Assembly: GCA_024229615.1 (NCBI GenBank)
Contig: JAAESG010000355.1
Span: forward strand, 1 to 53,601
DNA: 53,601 bases
From: Gammaproteobacteria bacterium
GTDB lineage: Bacteria > Pseudomonadota > Gammaproteobacteria > GCA-001735895
Direction of reading: 5' to 3'
The position numbers and the translations under genes were made by a program. Below, one piece after another: positions 38,305 through 46,799 of this stretch. The notes beneath the pieces are model-generated. The model saw only the letters and a list, made by a program, of their open reading frames with translations. It was not told where the DNA came from and ran no database searches. The stretch's first letter is position 1. Every line of letters starts with the position of its first letter.

Positions 38305-38883
38305 TTAACGCATGACGAAGGGATTTGCCATCGGTTCGCTCGAAGTATTGATCCAGACTGTCTTGGTCCGAGTGTAATCGAAAATCGTATCGACACCGCT
38401 CTCGCGATCGGGCCACTGTTTTTAGCCAGCTTTTCCAGCACCTGCTCGCGGATGCCCGACTGGATAAAGACACGGGAACCAGCAACGCAACTCTGCCCGG
38501 TGGCGCCAAAATTACCGGCGATAATGCCGTTGACGGCGCCTTCAATAACGGCGTCATCGAATACCAGGACCGGCGACTTGCCTCCCTGTTCCAGTGATAC
38601 CACGGTAAAAATTTTCTGCCGTATTGCGCACGAGATGACGCGCAGTTTCAGGCCCTCCGGTAAATGCGACCCGGGCCACATCAGGATGACTTGTCAGCAT
38701 TCGTCCGCAGGGTTCACCGTAACCGGTTTTGACATTGACTACGCCAGGTGGAAATCCAGCTTCATCAGCAATCCTGATAAACTCAAACATCGGCGCCGGT
38801 GCCATTTCAGGGGCCTTGAGAACCACGGTGTCGCCAGCCGCCTGGGCTAGAAAGTCGCAACCATAACAGGTACGCCCGGACAA
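38305..38883 (-). pseudogene. Aldehyde dehydrogenase pseudogene
   Basis: Pieces of one aldehyde dehydrogenase survive in three frames on the minus strand. From 38883: GDTVVLKAPEMAPAPM and VARVAFTGGPETARHLV (NAD-binding fold). After a frameshift near 38604-38612 (AAAAATTTT): TVVSLEQGGKSPVLVFDDA and FGATGQSCVAGSRV with the catalytic cysteine. After a further frame change and a large deletion: DYTRTKTVWINTSSEP, then the family C terminus ending at the TAA 38307-38305. The N-terminal third and more than 150 residues of the C-terminal domain are missing. It lies between napC and the cyclic-nucleotide-binding gene. Confidence 0.85.
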
Positions 38884-39001
38884 TTCGCCGCCTGTTGCGA
38901 AGAACGTGGCGTCACCGAAGGCCTTGAATTGTCATCGATCACGTGCCAATCTTTACATCTCTACCATAGCAAACGCGTGTTTTGCGTTTGGAGCACGTCA
39001 C

Positions 39002-39469
39002 TTGGACCTAGCAGAAGAAACAGATTTACTCCGCAAAATCCCGATGTTTGCCAAGATGGAAACCTCCAAATTGAAATTACTGGCCTTCGCCAGCGAAATC
39101 GTCGGCTTCCAGGATGGCGATATTGTCTTTAGTAGCGGTGACAGCGCCGATTTCGCTTACGTCATCATGGATGGCGCGGTAGATATTATTACCGAAACCA
39201 ACAGTGGCCCGATTGTCACGTCGACCCTCAGACAAAATCATCTAATTGGTGAGTTGGGATTACTCAACAATGCCCCGCGAAATGCGACCCTGGTCGCCAA
39301 CGGAGATCTTCATGCGATGAAAATAACCGCCGAAATGTTTTTCCGCATACTGCGGGAAAATTCGGAAGTTGCACTCGATGTTATTCGTATGCTGAGCAGC
39401 AAGCTGACACAATCCCATGAGCTGGTCGAAGCACTACAAAAGCAGGTAAATCAACAGGACGAGGCTTAA
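39002..39469 (+). CDS. Single-domain cyclic-nucleotide-binding protein
   Basis: A 155-residue protein that is almost entirely one cNMP-binding (CRP-type) beta barrel: FQDGDIVFSSGDSADFAYVIMDGAVDI, then the phosphate-cassette-like GELGLLNNAPRNATLVA. It ends in a helix (about 120-155) with no helix-turn-helix, so it is unlikely to be a transcription factor. The start is taken as TTG 39002, eight bases after GGAG (38990-38993); the longer open frame from 38906 runs into the aldehyde dehydrogenase pseudogene. Its TAA overlaps the next ATG (TAATG), coupling it to the HD-like hydrolase. A class III cyclase faces the pair, so ligand and cyclase may be linked. Confidence 0.8.
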   Translation: MDLAEETDLLRKIPMFAKMETSKLKLLAFASEIVGFQDGDIVFSSGDSADFAYVIMDGAVDIITETNSGPIVTSTLRQNHLIGELGLLNNAPRNATLVANGDLHAMKITAEMFFRILRENSEVALDVIRMLSSKLTQSHELVEALQKQVNQQDEA

Positions 39470-40125
39470 TGGCATCCCCCGAAGTGCAAGATATTTGCGG
39501 GATAGATCGTTTTCATTCGTTATGGCAACGTTGCCTGCTCGTCGCAATGCCGGACCACAGTGTCGCTATTCATAAGCAACTACTGTATGCATATAACGAG
39601 CCCCAACGTCATTATCACACCCTGGCGCATATCGAGCATTGCCTGGGCATGTTCGATTCCTGCGAATCTCTCGTTGACAATCCTGACGCACTCGAAATTG
39701 CCGTCTGGTTTCACGATGTCATTTATGAGCCCGAAAAAAGCGACAACGAAGCAAACAGCGCCGAGTTATACCTGGAACTCTCCGAAGGGGTCCACGCCAC
39801 CGAATTGCGTCAATTAGTGGCTCGATTAATCATCGCGACCCTGCACGATGGCAGTCCACTCGAAGACAGCGATGCCCGCTATATGATCGACATTGATCTT
39901 TCCAGTTTCGGTCTTGCCTGGGAGGAATTTGAACGCGACAGTCAAAATTTGCGCGCCGAAAAACCAGGTCTCAGTGATGCCGACTACTACCGCAAACTGG
40001 CAGATTTCAGATCGAAATTGCTGAGCAGGGGCAGGTTTTTCTACACAGAATTCTTCTGTCAACGTTATGAGCAACAGGTTCAGGATAACCTCTTCCGATA
40101 TTTCAAAAGCATTCCCGAGACCTGA
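39469..40125 (+). CDS. HD-type metal-dependent phosphohydrolase (COG4339-like)
   Basis: A 218-residue HD-superfamily protein. Metal ligands are visible in HYHTLAHIEH (about 48-57), the HD pair H82-D83 in WFHDVIYEPEKSDNE, a third histidine in ATLHDGS and the distal aspartates in MIDIDLSSFG. Family members are uncharacterised predicted hydrolases. It is translationally coupled to the cNMP-binding gene and convergent with the adenylate cyclase. A cyclic-nucleotide phosphodiesterase role is possible from context but unproven. Confidence 0.8.
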   Translation: MASPEVQDICGIDRFHSLWQRCLLVAMPDHSVAIHKQLLYAYNEPQRHYHTLAHIEHCLGMFDSCESLVDNPDALEIAVWFHDVIYEPEKSDNEANSAELYLELSEGVHATELRQLVARLIIATLHDGSPLEDSDARYMIDIDLSSFGLAWEEFERDSQNLRAEKPGLSDADYYRKLADFRSKLLSRGRFFYTEFFCQRYEQQVQDNLFRYFKSIPET

Positions 40126-40150
40126 CCTGCCCCCCAAAGACCCGGCAAAA

Positions 40151-41503
40151 CTAGTTCAGGCTCACTGTGAAAATTCTGACCGACCGATCCAGCCCGCGCA
40201 CCACAACTTCACCCAACTCACTAAACCTGAAATCGGCATTGGTAGCTTGTTTGCGAGTACTGTCGGCAACAATAATTCGAGTCCCGTAATCCTTGTTGAG
40301 TTGCTCGAGTCTGGCTGTTAGATTGACATTGTCGCCATGCACCGTGTAGCCGACTCGATCACCGGTGCCTACCAGTCCGCCGACGACAGACCCGGTATTG
40401 ATGCCGACACGTGTATTAAAAACAATACCGTCTCCAAATATGACACCCTCCAGTACCGTCTGAATTTCGAGCGCCGCTCTGACTGCGTTACTGGCATGAT
40501 CGTTGTCGGCTTTTGGAACATTAAACGTAGCCAGTACCGCATCACCCTGGAACTGACTGATGACGCCGCCATATTTGGTTATGGGACCGGCGATTAAACT
40601 GAAATAACGGTTCAGCGCTTCAATCAGTTGTTCGGGAGAAAGTGTCTGGCTGATTGCGGTAAATCCTTCGATATCGGTAAACAAGATGGTACATTCACTA
40701 ACTTCACCTTTGCCGGTGATCGCCCCCTCTTCAGACTGGATGATCTTTTGTGCCACCCCCTCGGGTACGAATCGCGACAAATCCCGAGCCGCACTGCCCT
40801 CGATAACTGATTCGAACAGCAGCTTGCGGGCACGATGCAGGGCCAGTGCAAGCACTCCGGTAACCATTAGTATCGACACGATCTTGTCAAATTCAGCCCC
40901 GATTAAAACACTGTTGGAAGTCATATACTCGATGTAATCGCGCGTGATCATATTGTCGGCCGGATTCTGAAGCAGCACGTACATCACCATTAAAACCCAG
41001 CCAATGGCCGCGCTAACACCCGTTGAAATAACGAAACGCGGATCAAAATGCAAGGCACGGATACCGATAAATATGAACAGGTAAAGCAGCGTCGGTGCCT
41101 TCAGATAGAAAGACGGCGGCTGCTCGTACTGCAGATGAAAACTCCAGATCAAACCCAGTAAAAGAATGATATCGACGATCGATGAAAGGTATAACATCCA
41201 GTCCGGTAGCTTCCTTTTGATTGCCAGTGCCAACCGGATCAGGCTGAAAATGATGTACAGCGATAAAACCCAGGGTACCGGTGCAAAATCCGCTTCCTGG
41301 GTAAAAGTCTTCGGTGCAATCGTGTAGAGCAGGCTGAAGATAAAAACGATGATCAGCTGGATCACGCTGATCAGAATTTCGCTGCGTTCCTGCTGATCCT
41401 GAATCGAGTTTCGCAGGCGCAACGGCAGGACGACATCTTTCAAATCCTGCGCCTGCAAAGACGACCGGGATGGGGGGCTTTTTTCAGTTAAATTTTGCTT
41501 CAA
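40151..41503 (-). CDS. Membrane-bound class III adenylate/guanylate cyclase
   Basis: A 450-residue protein. Residues about 45-235 contain some six hydrophobic segments forming a membrane anchor, followed by a linker helix and a class III cyclase domain (about 255-440). The two metal aspartates are D277 in FTDIEGFT and D321 in FQGDAVLATF. YTVHGDNVNLTARLE holds the usual Asp and the transition-state Asn and Arg. The lysine normally found four residues before the second aspartate is Q317, so purine specificity or activity may differ from textbook adenylate cyclases. It converges on the HD hydrolase. Confidence 0.88.
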   Translation of the reverse strand: MKQNLTEKSPPSRSSLQAQDLKDVVLPLRLRNSIQDQQERSEILISVIQLIIVFIFSLLYTIAPKTFTQEADFAPVPWVLSLYIIFSLIRLALAIKRKLPDWMLYLSSIVDIILLLGLIWSFHLQYEQPPSFYLKAPTLLYLFIFIGIRALHFDPRFVISTGVSAAIGWVLMVMYVLLQNPADNMITRDYIEYMTSNSVLIGAEFDKIVSILMVTGVLALALHRARKLLFESVIEGSAARDLSRFVPEGVAQKIIQSEEGAITGKGEVSECTILFTDIEGFTAISQTLSPEQLIEALNRYFSLIAGPITKYGGVISQFQGDAVLATFNVPKADNDHASNAVRAALEIQTVLEGVIFGDGIVFNTRVGINTGSVVGGLVGTGDRVGYTVHGDNVNLTARLEQLNKDYGTRIIVADSTRKQATNADFRFSELGEVVVRGLDRSVRIFTVSLN

Positions 41504-41656
41504 TACAGACTCCAGGAATCGTATTCAGTGTCGCGATGGTATGACAGAGTGGACAGTCAATAATTCCAATGCTGGCACACTAATTGGCTAAACGACAGTG
41601 CGTTTGGGATGAATTCAGTGTAGTCTGCGTTCAGTACTATGCCGGGCACAGGTTAA

Positions 41657-42862
41657 ATGACTGAGCGACTGGAACAGTCCAGAATACTTATCTATAGCCA
41701 TGATTCGTTTGGTCTCGGGCATTTACGCCGTTGCCGTTCGATCGCCCATTCGCTGGTTGCCCGATTCAAGGGCTTATCGGTACTGGTTTTGTCCGGATCG
41801 CCCATCATCGGCAGCTTTGACTTTAAAGCGCGCGTTGATTTCGTTCGTATCCCGGGTGTTATCAAACTGAAGGACGGGGAATATACCTCCCTGGGACTGC
41901 ATATCGATCTGGAGCAAACCTTATCGATGCGCGAATCGATCATTTATCATACCGCTGCAACCTTCAAACCGGATATATTTCTGGTAGACAAGGAACCGAC
42001 CGGGCTGCAGGGAGAAGTCACCAGTACACTCAAAATGCTCAAACAACGGGGCACCATCAATGTGCTTGGTTTGCGAGACATAATGGACGAACCGAATCAG
42101 CTCAAAGCAGAATGGCAGCGTAAAGGAGTCGAGCCGGTGCTCGAAGAGCTTTATCACGATATCTGGGTGTATGGATTACATGAGATGGGTAGTCCGATCA
42201 AGGGTCTTGAACTCTCCAGTACGGTTAAAAACAAGATTGCCTATACCGGCTACCTGGGGCGTGAAATTCCGAACCATAGAAACTGGATATCACCGGTCGA
42301 TTACGAGGAGCCTTTTATACTGGTGACTGCCGGAGGTGGTGGTGATGGTGTCGAAATGGTGGACTGGGTCATTCGCGCCTATGAGTCGTCTGATGACCTG
42401 CCGCATCGGGCTGTTATTGTAACGGGCCCGTTTATGCCCGCGACCGAACAACAGGAATTTCACGATCGCTGCGACGGGCTCTCCAATATCGAGATTCTTA
42501 CCTTTGACAGTCATATTGAATTGCTCATGGAGAAGGCGATCGCAGTCGTCGCGATGGGAGGCTATAACACTTTTTGCGAAATTCTGTCATTCGACAAGCC
42601 TGCGCTGATCATACCGAGATCGATTCCCCGGCAAGAACAATTGATCCGCGCTGAACGCGCTGTCGCGCTTGGCCTGGTGACCATGCTCGATCCAGCAGGC
42701 GAGCGCGACCCATTGCAGATGGCGGCTGCAATACAGGCCTTACCGAAGCAGCCGAATCCATCGTCTACACAAATTAACGGTTTACTGTCTGGCCACGAAT
42801 CGATCGCCGAAATCGTACGCCAGTACCTCGAACCCCCTGAAAATGAAAGCATAACCGCCTGA
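41657..42862 (+). CDS. MurG-like glycosyltransferase (COG4671 type), first copy
   Basis: A 401-residue predicted GT-B glycosyltransferase. The N-terminal YSHDSFGLGHLRRC glycine/histidine loop and the C-terminal nucleotide-sugar motif GGYNTFCEILSFDKPALIIPR, with a downstream RQEQLIRAERAVALG helix, match the MurG/GT28-like COG4671 family. Donor and acceptor are unknown. No signal peptide is present, so it acts in the cytoplasm or on the inner membrane face. It heads a three-gene run with a second copy and a deacetylase-like gene, and is divergent from the cyclase. Confidence 0.83.
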   Translation: MTERLEQSRILIYSHDSFGLGHLRRCRSIAHSLVARFKGLSVLVLSGSPIIGSFDFKARVDFVRIPGVIKLKDGEYTSLGLHIDLEQTLSMRESIIYHTAATFKPDIFLVDKEPTGLQGEVTSTLKMLKQRGTINVLGLRDIMDEPNQLKAEWQRKGVEPVLEELYHDIWVYGLHEMGSPIKGLELSSTVKNKIAYTGYLGREIPNHRNWISPVDYEEPFILVTAGGGGDGVEMVDWVIRAYESSDDLPHRAVIVTGPFMPATEQQEFHDRCDGLSNIEILTFDSHIELLMEKAIAVVAMGGYNTFCEILSFDKPALIIPRSIPRQEQLIRAERAVALGLVTMLDPAGERDPLQMAAAIQALPKQPNPSSTQINGLLSGHESIAEIVRQYLEPPENESITA

Positions 42863-42869
42863 TCCTGGA

Positions 42870-44036
42870 ATGCCGCTCAGCTCGCCAGTTCGTGCCTTGA
42901 TATATGTTCAGCACCTGCTCGGTATCGGGCACCTGCAACGTTCGCTGCGACTCGCGGCCGGTCTCGCGCAACAGGGCTTCGAAGTCGAACTCGCATCCGG
43001 TGGCAGACCCCATGCCCTGTTTAAAGCTGAATCGGTAAAACTCAGGCAACTACCCCCTGTATACAGCCCCGACGGGAGCTTTTCACGTTTGCTGGACAGC
43101 AACGATGAGGAGATCGACGAGCACTGGCGAAGCACGCGTCGGCAGCAATTGCTCGACATCTTTACAGCCTTCGCACCACAGGTTCTGATCACTGAAACTT
43201 TTCCTTTTGGACGGCGCATGATGCGCTTCGAGCTGATACCGCTGCTTGAGGCGGCTCGCAAACAGAGCCAGAACATACAGATAATTGCGTCGATACGAGA
43301 CATTCTGCAACCGAAATCAAAACCCGGGCGCAACCAGGAGGTCTGTGATCTCATCGAGCGTTATTACGACCATGTACTGGTACACGGAGATTCACAGGTG
43401 GCCTGTCTCGCAGACAGTTTCGATCTGGCAGATCGTATTGCCGACAAGGTTTCATATAGCGGTTACATCAGCCAAAGCAAAAACCAGCTAACGGCCGAGG
43501 GCGAGGGTCTTGACGAAGTGCTGGTGTCCGCGGGTGGCAGTGCGACGGGCCTGGCGATATTGAAAACCGCGATCGCGGCCCGACCTTTATCATCTCTAAA
43601 CCATCTTCATTGGCGAATCCTGGTCAGCCCTTCGATTGACGAAGTACAATTTCAGATGCTTGCTAACCCCGCCAACGAGGGAATCAGCATCGAACGCAAC
43701 CGTCCTGACTTCAGTGAACTGATGCAACGCGCCAGGTTATCGATATCACAGGCTGGCTACAATACGGTGACTGATATACTGGGCAGCAAGGTTGCAGCGG
43801 TCGTAATTCCCTATGCTGAAGCCGACGAAATCGAACAAAGCAAACGCGCAGATTTACTGCAACACCGCGGACGTCTGGTTGCACTGTCGCAGGACAGGCT
43901 ATCTGTCTCGTCTCTTTGTAATGCCATAGAACAGGCATGCAATCTGAATACGACCCTCGAAGTCAATCTGGCCGGCGCCACGAACAGTGCCAAATTGATA
44001 TACCGATGGCTGCAACAAAAGGAAACAGCCAAATGA
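42870..44036 (+). CDS. MurG-like glycosyltransferase (COG4671 type), second copy
   Basis: A 388-residue paralogue of the preceding gene, starting seven bases after it. It keeps the N-terminal YVQHLLGIGHLQRS loop and the C-terminal ISQAGYNTVTDILGSK...VIPYAE donor-binding motif. The two are clearly related but quite diverged, suggesting two successive transfer steps or a heteromeric enzyme; this is inference. It overlaps the next gene by four bases (ATGA). Confidence 0.83.
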   Translation: MPLSSPVRALIYVQHLLGIGHLQRSLRLAAGLAQQGFEVELASGGRPHALFKAESVKLRQLPPVYSPDGSFSRLLDSNDEEIDEHWRSTRRQQLLDIFTAFAPQVLITETFPFGRRMMRFELIPLLEAARKQSQNIQIIASIRDILQPKSKPGRNQEVCDLIERYYDHVLVHGDSQVACLADSFDLADRIADKVSYSGYISQSKNQLTAEGEGLDEVLVSAGGSATGLAILKTAIAARPLSSLNHLHWRILVSPSIDEVQFQMLANPANEGISIERNRPDFSELMQRARLSISQAGYNTVTDILGSKVAAVVIPYAEADEIEQSKRADLLQHRGRLVALSQDRLSVSSLCNAIEQACNLNTTLEVNLAGATNSAKLIYRWLQQKETAK

Positions 44037-44806
44037 ATTCACCGGTGACGGAAGCCTGGAGCTGGCTCGGACAGGAACTCGATCGCTGGAGTGAAGCCGA
44101 CAGAATTATCGACTTCTGGTGGCGTGACGACGACGCCACGGACAACACCGTCCAACTCGAAAAATTGCTCAAACTGAGCAAGGATCATAATGCTCCGCTA
44201 GCACTGGCAGTGATACCTTCCAGGCTCAAACCTGCGCTGGTGAACTCACTGCAAGGTCGATCATTGGTAAGCGTCCTGCAACATGGTTTTGCACACCAAA
44301 ATCATGCTGCGGCAGGTCAACGCAAGCTCGAGCTCGGTGGCACGCAAACCAGGGCGAAAACGCTTGCTGAACTGCGACAGGGGCATCAAATTCTAAGCCG
44401 GGATTTTGCAGCCAGTTTTAATCCAGTCCTGGTTCCACCATGGAACCGGATTAATGTCGAGATTTTGTCGAGTTTAAGCGACATTGGATTCAGCGGGATA
44501 TCAACCATGAAGGTACGCCGAGATGCCTGCCCGGCACCCGGTCTGCTCCAGGTAAACACGCATCTGGACCCAGTCAACTGGCGCCATGGGGGAGGATTCA
44601 TCGGTGTTTATCCCGCTATCGCAATCCTGATTCAACACCTGCAGGCTAAACGCAACGGATATCGGGACAGCGAGGAACCCACTGGCATCCTCACTCATCA
44701 CCTCGCGCACAACGACGCGGTGTGGCGCTTCGTCAAAGATCTGTTACAGTTCCTCGGTCAGCACCCCGCGGTCCGCTGGCAATCCTGCGTCACCATCTGG
44801 CCCTGA
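44033..44806 (+). CDS. Polysaccharide-deacetylase-like protein
   Basis: A 257-residue protein related to the NodB/carbohydrate esterase 4 fold. WWRDDDATDN (D32-D34) corresponds to the catalytic/metal aspartate motif, QHGFAHQNHA to the histidine metal motif and LVPPWNR to the third motif. No signal peptide is present, so it would act in the cytoplasm, unlike most peptidoglycan deacetylases; removal of acetyl from a glycan intermediate is a reasonable guess. The frame is open from 43937, but the ATG at 44033 overlaps the upstream stop and has AAGGA ahead of it. Confidence 0.75.
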   Translation: MNSPVTEAWSWLGQELDRWSEADRIIDFWWRDDDATDNTVQLEKLLKLSKDHNAPLALAVIPSRLKPALVNSLQGRSLVSVLQHGFAHQNHAAAGQRKLELGGTQTRAKTLAELRQGHQILSRDFAASFNPVLVPPWNRINVEILSSLSDIGFSGISTMKVRRDACPAPGLLQVNTHLDPVNWRHGGGFIGVYPAIAILIQHLQAKRNGYRDSEEPTGILTHHLAHNDAVWRFVKDLLQFLGQHPAVRWQSCVTIWP

Positions 44807-44845
44807 ACAGGCCATCCGGCAGTCACCCTGGTCAGCATTGGGTGG

Positions 44846-45439
44846 TCATATCGAGATTTTTTGGAGCGGGGTGGACTGATAGGAATCGAGTAGCCTGCCA
44901 TCCGCCGACAGCTCGAACTCGTGGAGTGAGTTCCAGGCGAAATCGATCGGTGACTCGCCACGCATATTCCAGTTGTAAGCCAGAGCATAGATGCAGCGGA
45001 TGATGCCTTTATGGACAATCGCCGCGCTGTTCTGACCATGGGCAGCCACTTGTTGCAACCAGGGTTGTAAACGATCCTGGACTTCGCGTGGGCTTTCTCC
45101 ACCCGGTGGACGAAAATCGAGCCCTCTGCCTTCGTTGATGCGCATTTCATCACCAAGCCTTTTACGTAACGGCTTCAGTATTTCGCCTTCCCAGTCACCC
45201 CAATGCATTTCCGTCAAGGCGTCCTCGATGGTGACGCCATTCAGTCCCAATAGTCTGGCCGTCTCGGTTGCGCGGCATAATGGACTGCAATACCAGCGCC
45301 AGTCACCCAGGCCTTTCGGCAATGCCAACGACTGAAAGAGTTCACGTCCGCAATCGCTTAGCGGCTGATCGATTCTACCCTGGATACGTTTCTCGAGATT
45401 CCATTCGGTAATACCATGACGTAATAAGGTGAGTTTCAT
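44846..45439 (-). CDS. Histidine phosphatase family protein
   Basis: A 197-residue phosphatase with the canonical LRHGITEWN (H8), SPLCRATETARLL and the second histidine in IVHKGIIRC. The PPGGES loop resembles cobC/gpmB-type small-molecule phosphatases. It is translationally coupled to the upstream GT4 gene (four-base overlap), which suggests dephosphorylation of a sugar-phosphate or glycan intermediate rather than a glycolytic role. The exact substrate is unknown. Confidence 0.85.
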   Translation of the reverse strand: MKLTLLRHGITEWNLEKRIQGRIDQPLSDCGRELFQSLALPKGLGDWRWYCSPLCRATETARLLGLNGVTIEDALTEMHWGDWEGEILKPLRKRLGDEMRINEGRGLDFRPPGGESPREVQDRLQPWLQQVAAHGQNSAAIVHKGIIRCIYALAYNWNMRGESPIDFAWNSLHEFELSADGRLLDSYQSTPLQKISI

Positions 45440-46683
45440 TCCTGCCTGCCTTTGCCAAGTGACTGTTCGAGTCTCTCAACCAGAGTATCGATTCCCCGGT
45501 CCATGGAAAATTTGCTACGCACCCTGGTGAATCCGGCCTGCGCCAGTTGTCCGCGTAATTGTGGGTCACCAATCAGCTTTTCCAGCGCCTGTGCCAACTG
45601 TTCACTATTTTTTTGTTCCACCAGCCAACCGGTCTCGGCGTGTATGATGAGTTCTGGAATACCGGAAATACGGGTTGACAGACAGGCCAGATTCTGGCTT
45701 TGGGCCTCCATCAGAACGTTAGGTAAACCGTCACGATCACCATCTGCGGAAATCTTACTCGGTAATACGAACAGATCCGCTTGTCGATACTGTGCCAAAA
45801 CTTCGGTTTGTGGCAGTGCACCGAGCCAGGTTATCCGTCCGTCAAGGCCGAGCTCTTGGGCCTGTTGCTGAAGCTGCCCAAGTAATTCACCGCCACCGAT
45901 GTGTACAAACTTCCAGTACAGCGAGGTCGGTAGTCGAGCCAGCGCCGCCAGCAGCACTTCATAGCCCTTTTTATCTACCGCGCGCCCAACACTGACCAGT
46001 TGGACGCGATTCGCTTCGTCACTGCCGTCACGCATCGATGACTCTTCATGTTTTTGATCGAAGCGTCCAAAATCGAGCCCGTGGTAGAGCAACTTAACCC
46101 GGTTTTGGTCGTCAGATAGAGAAGACAGGAATTTTTCATTCGCTCCGGTACATGTGACCACCCAGTCGGTGCTGGCAAGTTTTTCGCGCAGTTCCCACTC
46201 GGGAATCGTCCAGATGTCCTTGGCATGGGCGGATACGCTCCAGGATTGGCGATTGATCTGACTGGCGTAGTAACTCACCGATGCCGGTGTGTGCATAAAG
46301 TGGGTGTAATAGTGTTGCACCGAGGGCGGCATCTCCTGGGCCATGACGATGGCCTGGGCAAAACGCCGCAAGCGGTTGCGCGTCGGATCGCGCCTGAAAT
46401 CGCGCAGCAAGCTCAGCAGTGCGGACCATAGTCCGGGTTTAAGACAAGCCCCGAGGAAAGCGCGTAATATGCGTGCGATTTCATCGTGCACGTACTCAGG
46501 CAGATAATAAATCCTGGCTTCGATTTCGGCATGAATCGGATGGGTTGCAGGATCATAGGGATGGCGTAGAGAGAAAATGCAAAGATCGTACCCACACTGC
46601 TCCAATGCCCGGATTTCCTGGGCAATAAAAGTTTCCGACAAGCGCGGATAACCCTTTAAAATAATTGCAATCCTGGGAGGCAT
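45436..46683 (-). CDS. GT4-family glycosyltransferase
   Basis: A 415-residue GT-B glycosyltransferase. The N terminus IAIILKGYPRLSETFIAQEI is typical of group 1 transferases in polysaccharide clusters, and the C-terminal DGLPNVLMEAQSQNL...SGIPELI is the GT4 donor-binding region with its paired glutamates. The frame extends to 46770, but the ATG at 46683 gives the normal N terminus; that start lies within the untranslated leader of the divergent ABC gene. Sugar specificity is unknown. Confidence 0.86.
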   Translation of the reverse strand: MPPRIAIILKGYPRLSETFIAQEIRALEQCGYDLCIFSLRHPYDPATHPIHAEIEARIYYLPEYVHDEIARILRAFLGACLKPGLWSALLSLLRDFRRDPTRNRLRRFAQAIVMAQEMPPSVQHYYTHFMHTPASVSYYASQINRQSWSVSAHAKDIWTIPEWELREKLASTDWVVTCTGANEKFLSSLSDDQNRVKLLYHGLDFGRFDQKHEESSMRDGSDEANRVQLVSVGRAVDKKGYEVLLAALARLPTSLYWKFVHIGGGELLGQLQQQAQELGLDGRITWLGALPQTEVLAQYRQADLFVLPSKISADGDRDGLPNVLMEAQSQNLACLSTRISGIPELIIHAETGWLVEQKNSEQLAQALEKLIGDPQLRGQLAQAGFTRVRSKFSMDRGIDTLVERLEQSLGKGRQE

Positions 46684-46799
46684 ATCCCGTATTTGATATA
46701 AGTCGGCCGATGCGCGATAGTACACCGGCGTGGCTGCAGGTGCTACCAGCTCCGCACGGGGAACCTGCACTACAAAACAGAATCAAACACCGGGAGTCT

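Noticed and set aside
38906-39001. N-terminal extension of the cyclic-nucleotide-binding gene
   Set aside because: It overlaps the edge of the aldehyde dehydrogenase relic, lacks domain similarity, and a TTG start with GGAG at good spacing lies at 39002.
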